Below, piece by piece: positions 15,531 through 22,897 of a stretch of 64,000 bases of DNA. The DNA is from Burkholderia diffusa (GTDB taxonomy: Bacteria > Pseudomonadota > Gammaproteobacteria > Burkholderiales > Burkholderiaceae), in the NCBI RefSeq assembly GCF_902499115.1, contig NZ_CABVPN010000002.1:124001-188000 (forward strand), given 5' to 3'. Below the pieces are notes generated by a model. It had not been told where the DNA came from. It worked only from the letters and a program-made list of their open reading frames with translations, and searched no databases. How positions within the stretch are numbered: the first letter of the stretch is position 1; each line of letters begins with the position of its first letter. A program made the translations under genes and the position numbers.

Positions 15531-17114
15531 ATGAATGCTCGCACGTTGCCTTTCGGCCCGCCCGGCCACGACGGCCTGGACGAAACCATCGACATCGCCA
15601 TCATCGGCACCGGCTTCGCCGGTCTCGGGATGGCCATCCGCCTGCGGCAGACAGGTGTGACCGACTTCGTCGTCCTCGAGAAGGCCGCGTCGGTCGGCGG
15701 CACGTGGCGCGACAACCATTACCCCGGGTGTGCCTGCGACGTCCAATCGCACGTCTATTCATTCTCGTTCGCGCCGAACCCGCGCTGGACGCGCATGTTC
15801 GCGCCGCAGCCGGAGATCCGCGCATACCTGGAAGACTGCGTGCAGCGCTTCGGCGTCGGCCCTCACCTGCGCCTGAACCACGAACTGCAGCGCGCCGAAT
15901 ACGACGAGGCCGCGCAACGCTGGCGCCTCACGTTCGCGAACGGCAAGCGGCTGTCGGCGCGTGTGCTGGTGTCGGGGATGGGCGGGCTGTCGCGCGCCGC
16001 GCTGCCGGCGATTCCCGGCGTCGAGAACTTCAAGGGGCGCGCGTTCCATTCGCAGCAGTGGGATCACGACTACGCGCTCGAAGGCAAGCGCGTCGCGGTG
16101 ATCGGCACCGGCGCGAGCGCGATCCAGTTCGTGCCGCAAATCGCGCCGCGCGTGAAGCAGCTCGCGCTGTTCCAGCGCACGCCGCCGTGGATCATGCCGA
16201 AGCCCGACCGCAACCTGACCGGCTTCGAGAAATGGCTGTTCCGCACGTTGCCGTTCACGCAGAAGGCGGTGCGCAGCGGCATCTACTGGATGCTCGAATC
16301 GCGCGTGCTCGGCTTCGCGATCCATCCGTCGCTGATGAAGAACGTGCAGAAGCTCGCGTTGCGCCATATCCGCAAGCAGATTCCCGATCCGGAACTGCGC
16401 AAGACCGTCACGCCAAACTACACGCTCGGCTGCAAGCGCGTGCTGATCTCGAACGACTACTACCCGGCGCTGTCGCGCAAGAACGTCGACGTGATCACGA
16501 CCGGCATCGACCACATCGAAGCCGACGCGGTCGTGACGACCGACGGCCGCCGTCATGAAGTCGACTGCCTGATCTACGGCACGGGCTTCCAGGTCGCCGA
16601 TCCGTATCCGCGCGGCGCGATCATCGGCCGCGGCGGCCTCGACATCGTCGACGCCTGGCGCGACGGCGCGCACGCGTATCTCGGCACGACGCTGCCGGGC
16701 TACCCGAACTTCTTCATGATCGTCGGTCCGAACACCGGCCTCGGCCACAACTCGATGGTGTTCATGATCGAGTCGCAGATCGAATACATCCTCGGCGCGC
16801 TGCAGGCGATGCGCCGCGAACGTGCAGACGCGATCGAGGTGCGCCCGCTCGTCGAGGCGCAGTTCAACAGCGACCTGCAGGGCCGACTCAAGAAGGCGAT
16901 CTGGTCGACGGGCGGCTGCAAGAGCTGGTACCTCGATCCGCGCACCGGCAAAAACACGACCCTGTGGCCGGGCTTCACCTGGCGCTTCCGCCAGGCGACC
17001 GCGCACTTCTCGATCGCCGATTACCACGCGTATCGCGCGCCGCACCACGACACGAGCGCGCGGCCCGTCGTCGCGCCCGCCGCTTCCGCTTCCACTTCCG
17101 CCGAAGCGGCCTGA
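15531..17114 (+). CDS. Flavin-containing (Baeyer-Villiger type) monooxygenase
   Basis: A 527-residue FAD/NADPH monooxygenase. GTGFAGLGMAIRL near residue 26 binds FAD; FKGRAFHSQQWDH is a variant of the Baeyer-Villiger fingerprint FxGxxxHxxxW; VIGTGASAIQF binds NADPH. Such enzymes insert oxygen next to a ketone or oxidise soft heteroatoms. ATG 15531 is preferred over ATG 15507 because GGAG sits 8 bp before it and the operator then lies clear of the leader. It heads an operon with an SDR, a metal-dependent hydrolase and an alpha/beta hydrolase, a set that could turn a secondary alcohol to ketone, then ester, then acid plus alcohol. Confidence 0.92.
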   Translation: MNARTLPFGPPGHDGLDETIDIAIIGTGFAGLGMAIRLRQTGVTDFVVLEKAASVGGTWRDNHYPGCACDVQSHVYSFSFAPNPRWTRMFAPQPEIRAYLEDCVQRFGVGPHLRLNHELQRAEYDEAAQRWRLTFANGKRLSARVLVSGMGGLSRAALPAIPGVENFKGRAFHSQQWDHDYALEGKRVAVIGTGASAIQFVPQIAPRVKQLALFQRTPPWIMPKPDRNLTGFEKWLFRTLPFTQKAVRSGIYWMLESRVLGFAIHPSLMKNVQKLALRHIRKQIPDPELRKTVTPNYTLGCKRVLISNDYYPALSRKNVDVITTGIDHIEADAVVTTDGRRHEVDCLIYGTGFQVADPYPRGAIIGRGGLDIVDAWRDGAHAYLGTTLPGYPNFFMIVGPNTGLGHNSMVFMIESQIEYILGALQAMRRERADAIEVRPLVEAQFNSDLQGRLKKAIWSTGGCKSWYLDPRTGKNTTLWPGFTWRFRQATAHFSIADYHAYRAPHHDTSARPVVAPAASASTSAEAA

Positions 17115-17135
17115 GCCAGACAAGGAGCCACCGAC

Positions 17136-18074
17136 ATGAGAGATTTCGCCAACAAGGTCGCCGCGATCACGGGCGCAGGCTCGGGCATGGGCCGCTCGCT
17201 CGCCGTGCAGCTCGCGCAGGCCGGCTGCCACGTGTCGCTCGCCGACAAGAACGGCGTCGGCCTCGCCGAAACCGAGCGGATCGTCCGTACGATCGCGCCG
17301 AACGTGCGCGTGTCGACGCGCGTGCTCGACGTCGGCGACCGCGACGCGATGTTCGCGTGGGCGGACGACACCGCGAAGGAACACGGCAAGGTCAACCTGA
17401 TCTTCAACAACGCGGGCGTCGCGCTGTCGAGCACGATCGAAGGCATGGAATACGGCGATCTCGAGTGGATCGTGAACATCAACTTCTGGGGCGTCGTGCA
17501 CGGCACGAAGGCGTTCCTGCCGCACCTGAAAGCATCGGGCGACGGTCACGTGATCAACACGTCGAGCATCTTCGGGATCTTCGCGCAGCCGGGGATGAGC
17601 GGCTACAACGCGACCAAGTTCGCGGTGCGCGGCTTCACTGAATCGCTGCGGCAGGAACTCGACATGATGAAGTGCGGCGTGTCGGCCACCTGCGTGCATC
17701 CGGGCGGCATCCGCACCAACATCGCGCAATCGAGCCGCGTCGCGAAGAACATGGTCGGCTTCATCGTCGAGAGCGAGCAGCAGGGCAAGGACAGCTTCGA
17801 GAAGTTCTTCATCACGACCGCCGACGACGCCGCGCGCACGATCCTCGCCGGCGTGCGCAAGAACAAGCGCCGCGTGCTGATCGGCCGCGACGCGAAGGGC
17901 GCGGACTGGATGGCACGCATCCTGCCGGCCGCGTACCAGGCGCTCGTCGTGCTCGCGACGCGCCGCGAGGCCGCGAAGGCCCGCCGCGCGGCCGCGCGCT
18001 ACGGCGCGCCGGCGGCCACGCCGCTTCACGCCACCTACAACAATGCAGGCAATCAGGGAGGAGAACAATCATGA
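17136..18074 (+). CDS. Short-chain dehydrogenase/reductase
   Basis: A 312-residue classical-type SDR with an extended C-terminus. The cofactor motif GAGSGMGRS is near residue 14, NNAG near 90, and the catalytic Ser plus YNATK (INTSSIFGIFAQPGMSGYNATK region) are intact. The last 50 residues are basic and Ala-rich (ATRREAAKARRAAARYG) and may contact a membrane. It starts 21 bp after the monooxygenase with an AAGGAGCC site, and its stop overlaps the next start by ATGA. A role in interconverting the monooxygenase's alcohol and ketone substrates is inference. Confidence 0.9.
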   Translation: MRDFANKVAAITGAGSGMGRSLAVQLAQAGCHVSLADKNGVGLAETERIVRTIAPNVRVSTRVLDVGDRDAMFAWADDTAKEHGKVNLIFNNAGVALSSTIEGMEYGDLEWIVNINFWGVVHGTKAFLPHLKASGDGHVINTSSIFGIFAQPGMSGYNATKFAVRGFTESLRQELDMMKCGVSATCVHPGGIRTNIAQSSRVAKNMVGFIVESEQQGKDSFEKFFITTADDAARTILAGVRKNKRRVLIGRDAKGADWMARILPAAYQALVVLATRREAAKARRAAARYGAPAATPLHATYNNAGNQGGEQS

Positions 18075-18976
18075 AGACCCCGAACATGATGCCGGTGCGG
18101 CGCGACATCCGTTTCGCGCTGCCGCCCGAACGCGCGAAGGACTGGCACGTCCAGGGCGTGCCCGTCACGCACTTCATGAACGCGCTGTCGCTGCTGTTCC
18201 CGGCCGGCGAGCGCTTCTTCATGGATTCGGTGCGCAACTACCGCGACCGCATCGAGGATCCGGAGCTGAAGAAGCAGGTGCTCGGCTTCATCGGCCAGGA
18301 AGCGATGCACACGCGCGAGCACATCGAGTACAACGACCTGCTGCAGGCGTCCGGCCTGCCCGCGCACAAGCTCGACAAGCGGCTGTGGACGATCCTCGGC
18401 TTCTTCAAGAAGACGCTGCCGCATTCGATGCAGCTCGCGATCACGATCGCGCTCGAGCACTACACGGCGATCCTCGCGAACCAGCTGCTGTCGGGCCACG
18501 AACACCGGATCGACGGATCGGTCGAAGGCTATCAGCAGATGTGGATGTGGCACGCGATGGAGGAAACCGAGCACAAGGCGGTGTCGTACGACGTATGGAA
18601 CGCCGTGATGAAGCCGGGCCTCGGCAGCTACCTGCTGCGCACGGGCACGATGCTGACGACGACGGTATTGTTCTGGGCGATCGTGTTCGACTTCCACGTT
18701 CGCCTGATGCGTGCGCACCGTCGCGAACACGGCAGGTTCGGCGGCATGTGGCGCCTCGTGAAGTATCTGTACAGCCCGAGGCACGGCGTGTTCCCGAGCA
18801 TCGCCCGCGAATGGCTCGACTACTTCCGTCCGGGCTTCCATCCGTGGGACCACGACAACCATCAGTACCTGCAGGAGCTCGACACGCTGCTCGCGAACAT
18901 CGACGCGACCAACGCGCGCCATGCCGCGCAGGCCGCCCCGCGCCGCGTGCCGCTGCATCCGGTTCCGCAGGCATGA
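18071..18976 (+). CDS. Metal-dependent hydrolase of the PF10118 type
   Basis: A 301-residue helical protein of the predicted metal-dependent hydrolase family often found beside flavin monooxygenases. Probable metal ligands lie in EAMHTREHIEYN near residue 80, IALEHYTAIL near 134 and WHAMEETEHKAVSYDVW near 162, an arrangement like ferritin/di-iron proteins. Its reaction is not established in any member I know. ATG 18071 overlaps the SDR stop, preceded by GGGAGGAGAA, a strong ribosome-binding site. Confidence 0.88.
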   Translation: MKTPNMMPVRRDIRFALPPERAKDWHVQGVPVTHFMNALSLLFPAGERFFMDSVRNYRDRIEDPELKKQVLGFIGQEAMHTREHIEYNDLLQASGLPAHKLDKRLWTILGFFKKTLPHSMQLAITIALEHYTAILANQLLSGHEHRIDGSVEGYQQMWMWHAMEETEHKAVSYDVWNAVMKPGLGSYLLRTGTMLTTTVLFWAIVFDFHVRLMRAHRREHGRFGGMWRLVKYLYSPRHGVFPSIAREWLDYFRPGFHPWDHDNHQYLQELDTLLANIDATNARHAAQAAPRRVPLHPVPQA

Positions 18977-18980
18977 CGTC

Positions 18981-19895
18981 GTGGCGCGCGCACACGAGAT
19001 GCTGACCGTCCGCTCCGGCGACGTGAAACTCGCCGTGTACGTCAGCGGCCCACGGCGCGCGCCGCCGCTGATCCTCGTGCACGGTTATCCCGATTCGGCG
19101 GCCGTGTGGGCGCCAGTCCGCGCGCGGCTCGCGAAGCGCTATCGCGTGATCGCGTACGACGTGCGTGGCGCCGGCGCATCCGATGCGCCGCGCCGCCGCA
19201 CGGACTACGCACTTGCGCGGCTCGCGGAGGACCTGAAGGCGGTGGCCGACGCGACCTGCGGCAATCGGCCGTTCCATCTGGTCGGCCACGACTGGGGGTC
19301 GATCCAGTGCTGGGAGGCCGTGACAGATCCCGCGTTCCGCGGCCGGATTGCGTCCTACACGTCGATCTCCGGCCCGTGCCTCGACCACGTGTTCCGCGCG
19401 AAGATGCGGCTCAGGCAGAGCCTGAAGTCGTGGTACATCGCGTTCTTCCACCTGCCGGTCGTGCCGTCGCTGGTCTGGCGCCTCGGCGGCGCCGCGCTGT
19501 GGCCGCGCTGGCTGCAGCTGACCGAGCGCGTGCGGCCAGAACGCGACCCCGCGCAGTTGAAGAATGCGCTGAACGGGTTGCAGCTCTACCGCGCGAACTT
19601 CCTCGCGCGGGCGAGAAAGCCGCGCGAGCGGTACGCGCAGGCGCCGGTGCAGATCCTCGTGCCGGTGCGCGACCGCTACGTGACGCCCGAGATGTCGGTC
19701 GATCTCGATCGCTGGCTCGGCGAGCACGTGCGCGAGGAAATCGACGGCGCGCACTGGATCGTCATGCGCAACCCGGAGCTGATCGCGGCGCGGATCGACC
19801 GGTTCGCGGCGGCGCATGAAAGGCCGGCCGTCGCGGCGGCAACGCGAGCGGCGGTTCAGCGCAATGCCGGCAGGCGCTTGAACAACGTTTCGTAG
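18981..19895 (+). CDS. Alpha/beta hydrolase with Asp nucleophile (epoxide hydrolase / dehalogenase-like)
   Basis: About 304 residues. The oxyanion motif HGYPDS is followed by the nucleophile elbow GHDWGS, in which Asp replaces Ser, as in epoxide hydrolases and haloalkane dehalogenases. A late GAHWIV gives the catalytic His. The start is uncertain: GTG 18981 (4 bp after the previous stop) or ATG 18999. It is last in the monooxygenase operon, where it would act on an epoxide or ester-like product. Its 3' end runs 40 bp into the convergent neighbour. Confidence 0.85.
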   Translation: MARAHEMLTVRSGDVKLAVYVSGPRRAPPLILVHGYPDSAAVWAPVRARLAKRYRVIAYDVRGAGASDAPRRRTDYALARLAEDLKAVADATCGNRPFHLVGHDWGSIQCWEAVTDPAFRGRIASYTSISGPCLDHVFRAKMRLRQSLKSWYIAFFHLPVVPSLVWRLGGAALWPRWLQLTERVRPERDPAQLKNALNGLQLYRANFLARARKPRERYAQAPVQILVPVRDRYVTPEMSVDLDRWLGEHVREEIDGAHWIVMRNPELIAARIDRFAAAHERPAVAAATRAAVQRNAGRRLNNVS

Positions 19896-20410
19896 TCGAT
19901 CACGAGCCCGTCGGCGTCGATGTCCATTTCCGCCGTGAAATTCCGGAAAATGCCTTCGTAGCGGTAGCGCCTGCCGGGCTCGATGCACGTGTACGCCTGC
20001 TTGACCGACGTCACCTCCAAGTCCGGCGTCGAGATGTATGCGACGTCGATCGGCCGCCGCTCGCCGCGCGCGAGACCGAGGCGGCCGATCGGCAGCGAAT
20101 TCGTGAACGGCGTCGCCGCGATGTCGATGTCGACGCAACCGTCCAGTTCCCGCAGTGCACGCCCTGAACCGTCGCGCCAGTGCCCGGCGCCGTCGCCGTG
20201 CAACGCCAGCGTGCCGCCGCCCATCACCTTGAGCACCGCGTACGTCACGCGCCAGTGCGGATCGCACTCGACGCGATACGCGAGCCCGTAAGCGCGGCCG
20301 TACCGCTGGCCGACCACCGCGCTTTCGACGACGATGCCGCCGCCACTCCGGTCGAACGTCATATGTTCGACGCCGTCGCCCTCGAGCGACGCCCAACGCA
20401 CCGCACGCAT
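19856..20410 (-). CDS. Putative glycolipid-binding family protein (DUF1089-like)
   Basis: A 184-residue cytoplasmic protein resembling the putative glycolipid-binding family. Features include MRAVRWASLEGDGVEHM at the start, YRVECDPHWRVTYAVLKV in the middle, and a terminal DADGLVIDYETLFKRL. The family's activity is unproven. ATG 20410 is chosen because GACGAAGGA precedes it; the frame remains open upstream but without such a site. The 3' end overlaps the alpha/beta hydrolase gene by 40 bp in antisense orientation. Confidence 0.8.
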   Translation of the reverse strand: MRAVRWASLEGDGVEHMTFDRSGGGIVVESAVVGQRYGRAYGLAYRVECDPHWRVTYAVLKVMGGGTLALHGDGAGHWRDGSGRALRELDGCVDIDIAATPFTNSLPIGRLGLARGERRPIDVAYISTPDLEVTSVKQAYTCIEPGRRYRYEGIFRNFTAEMDIDADGLVIDYETLFKRLPALR

Positions 20411-20681
20411 TCCTTCGTCTCCCGGTTGGTCCGATGCCGGGCATCGTCGCACGAATCCCCGCTCGAGGACGTGAACCACGACGCGTACTTGGGTCAAAAG
20501 AACCGGCCATTGCCCGAATTCGCGACCGAAACCAACAATTAGCCCGAAAACGCCAATGCGCAGTCCCCCGGGCATTCCCCAATTCGGGGCGTCCGCCACA
20601 AATCCTGACTATCCAGAATTCCCTATTCCGGTGCACGGGATTGTGTCCTATGCTCGCGGCTCGTCCTGCCTTACCGCCGCC

Positions 20682-21575
20682 ATGCCTACCGCCCGCCCTG
20701 CCTCGCCGACGATCGACCTGCATACCCTGCTGCGCGGCATCGGGCAGATCGTCCTGCAGGCGAATGCAGTCAGCGGCGCGCTGCTGCTCGCCGCGCTGGC
20801 ACTGACCGACTTGCGGCTCGCGTCCGCCGCACTGGTCGGCTCGGCCGCCGCCAGCATGACCGCCGTACTCACGGGCGCCGAGCGCCGCGACGTCGAACAA
20901 GGGCTGCACGGCTTCAACGGCGCGCTCGCCGCGCTGATCGCCGTGCTGTTCGCACCTTCTTCGCTCGCCGCCATCGCGCTGGTGCCGGTGGTCTCGATCG
21001 GCGCGGCACTCGTGCAGCGCGCGATGCGCGTGCCGCTCGCCCGCTGCCGCCAGTGCCCGTATTCGAGCCCGTGCCTCGTCATCACCGCGCTGTGGCTACC
21101 GTTTGTCGCACCGCAGCATGCAAGCAACGCGACGACAGGTGCCCCCCTTACGTTGCCTTCCATCGCCGACGCGCTGCTCTCGGGCATTGCACAGACCACC
21201 TTCGCGCAAGGCCCATGGGCAGGCATGCTGATCGTCGCCGGCCTCGCCGTCGCGTCGTGCCGCGCGGCCGCATTCGCGCTCGGCGGCGCGATCGTGTCGA
21301 CCGTGCTGCTGGTCGCGTCCGGCGCGAACGGTGCGTCGTTCGCGGATGGCCTGCTCGGCTTCAATGGCGCGCTCGCCGCGCTCGCGCTGATGTCGCGCGG
21401 CCCGCGCGCGGCGTTCGCCGCCGCTGCACTCGCCGCGCTGATGCAGTGGCTCGCGACGCGCGCGGGCGTCCCCGCGTTCACGGCCCCGTTCGCACTCGCG
21501 TCGTGGGTCACGGTGCTCCTCGCGCGCCGATTCACCCTCGGAGAACCCGATGTCGTCATTCGCACACCGTCCTGA
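20682..21575 (+). CDS. Urea transporter (UT family)
   Basis: A 297-residue membrane protein with about ten hydrophobic helices in two homologous halves, the standard UT fold. Each half carries the family's repeated LxGFNGALAAL motif: GLHGFNGALAALIAV and GLLGFNGALAALALM. LRGIGQIVLQAN in the first helix is also typical. UT proteins are channels for passive urea movement. No urease genes are in view. Agmatinase, a urea-producing enzyme, is 7 kb away and only loosely suggestive. The 3' end overlaps the next gene by 26 bp. Confidence 0.9.
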   Translation: MPTARPASPTIDLHTLLRGIGQIVLQANAVSGALLLAALALTDLRLASAALVGSAAASMTAVLTGAERRDVEQGLHGFNGALAALIAVLFAPSSLAAIALVPVVSIGAALVQRAMRVPLARCRQCPYSSPCLVITALWLPFVAPQHASNATTGAPLTLPSIADALLSGIAQTTFAQGPWAGMLIVAGLAVASCRAAAFALGGAIVSTVLLVASGANGASFADGLLGFNGALAALALMSRGPRAAFAAAALAALMQWLATRAGVPAFTAPFALASWVTVLLARRFTLGEPDVVIRTPS

Positions 21576-22326
21576 CACCGTGAAGCCCGGCGGCCCGATC
21601 TCGGACGCCGAGCGCCGGTTGCGCGTCGATCTCGCCGCCGCCTATCGCCTCGTTGCGCTGAACGGCTGGGACGACCTGATCTACACGCATCTGTCCGCGA
21701 CGGTGCCGGGCGAACCCGGGCATTTCCTGATCAACCCGTTCGGCCTCGCGTTCGACGAGGTCCGCGCATCGAATCTCGTGAAGATCGACCTGGCCGGCAA
21801 CCGGATCGGCGACGGAGAACACGCGGTCAACGTGACGGGCTTCGCGCTCCACGCGGCCGTGCATGCCGCGCGGCCGAATGCCGTCTGCGTGATGCATCTG
21901 CACAATACGGCGGGCATCGCCGTGTCGATCCAGCGCGACGGGCTGCTGCCCGCGTCGCAGCACGCGCTGCGGTTTCACGGCGATCTCGCGTATCACGACT
22001 ACGAGGCGCTCGCGTTCTCGCCGGCCGAAGGTGCGCGGCTCACCGCCAGCCTCGGCGCGAAATCCGCGATGCTGCTGCGCAACCACGGTACGCTGACGGT
22101 CGGCCGGACCGTTGCGGAGGCGTATGTATTGATGGATACGCTGATCAAGGCCTGCGACATCCAGATACGCGCGCAGGCCGGCGGCGGGCCGCTCGTGCTG
22201 CCCGAGCCGGCCGTCGCCGACCGCACGGCCGAGCAGTTGCGCGACGGCGGCGCGATCGAGGGTGAACTGGAATGGCCGGCGCTGCTGCGCCGCCTCGACC
22301 GGATCGATCCGTCGTATCGCGACTGA
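21550..22326 (+). CDS. Class II aldolase/adducin family protein
   Basis: A 258-residue protein with the class II aldolase fold. The zinc ligands are seen as HLHN near residue 116 and a later RNHGTL near 175; an upstream YTHLSATVPG carries the phosphate-binding loop region. Relatives act as fuculose- or ribulose-phosphate aldolases or as decarboxylases, but the general group is very mixed and this subgroup is not characterised. The start lies inside the urea transporter gene with a CGGAGAA site, so translation of the two may be coupled. Confidence 0.88.
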   Translation: MSSFAHRPDTVKPGGPISDAERRLRVDLAAAYRLVALNGWDDLIYTHLSATVPGEPGHFLINPFGLAFDEVRASNLVKIDLAGNRIGDGEHAVNVTGFALHAAVHAARPNAVCVMHLHNTAGIAVSIQRDGLLPASQHALRFHGDLAYHDYEALAFSPAEGARLTASLGAKSAMLLRNHGTLTVGRTVAEAYVLMDTLIKACDIQIRAQAGGGPLVLPEPAVADRTAEQLRDGGAIEGELEWPALLRRLDRIDPSYRD

Positions 22327-22386
22327 ACCGACGCCATCGCCACGCTCTCTACGAATCGTTCACCCCAACCATCGGAGCATTCAGTC

Positions 22387-22575
22387 ATGCCGACTTTCAA
22401 TATCCAGTTGTTCGAAGGCCGCACCGTCGAGCAGAAGCGCGCGTTCGTCGAAGCGATCACGCGCGTCACGTGCGAGACGCTCGGTTGCGACCCGGGCTCG
22501 GTCGACATCATCATCGCCGACGTGAAGAAGGAAAACTGGGCGACGGCCGGCAAGCTGTGGAGCGACGAGCGCTGA
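22387..22575 (+). CDS. 4-oxalocrotonate tautomerase family protein
   Basis: A 62-residue tautomerase. After removal of Met1, Pro2 is the expected catalytic base, as in MPTFNIQLFEGR. Arg and Trp residues (VKKENWATAGKLW) near the C-terminus match substrate-binding positions of 4-OT. Members convert enol to keto acids in aromatic breakdown, though orphan copies are frequent. It is 60 bp after the aldolase gene and may be co-transcribed. Confidence 0.88.
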   Translation: MPTFNIQLFEGRTVEQKRAFVEAITRVTCETLGCDPGSVDIIIADVKKENWATAGKLWSDER

Positions 22576-22897
22576 TTCCGGCAACTTCGGCACCGGTGCA
22601 ACCTGCCCGGCAACGTGCGTTCGAATCGTGGTGACATTGCGGGGACATCCGGACGCACGCGCCGCACGATGCTGTGCGTCAGGGAGACCGCGTGATCGAC
22701 GACAGCCGTATCACCGCCGCACCTGGCCCGACCGCCCATACGACGCCGGCTCCCGGCGTTGCATGCGGCCTCCCTCCCCTGCCCCGCGTTGTGCGCCCGC
22801 ACATCGCTCCGTCACGCAACCGGCACATCAATCGGCACATCAATCGGCGCATAATGCCGAACACACGCAGCAGCCAGTGGCCACCCGGGAGACCGCC
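22576..22897. other. Leader region of the glutamate dehydrogenase gene
   Basis: No separate gene is supported, although the glutamate dehydrogenase frame stays open through it. It ends in a 12-bp tandem repeat and a CATAAT hexamer about 45 bp before the start codon, which may be a -10 box. Confidence 0.4.
22821..22856. repeat. 12-bp tandem repeat upstream of glutamate dehydrogenase
   Basis: CGGCACATCAAT occurs twice in succession, then a third diverged unit CGGCGCATAATG. The array ends in the possible -10 hexamer CATAAT at 22850-22855, so unit number may influence the promoter or regulator binding. Confidence 0.65.

Noticed and set aside
15759..18068. A 769-codon minus-strand frame across the monooxygenase and SDR genes
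   Set aside because: Antisense shadow of two well-identified genes; no family resemblance.
22821..22856. A CRISPR array
   Set aside because: Only three 12-bp units with no spacers; no cas genes in the window.
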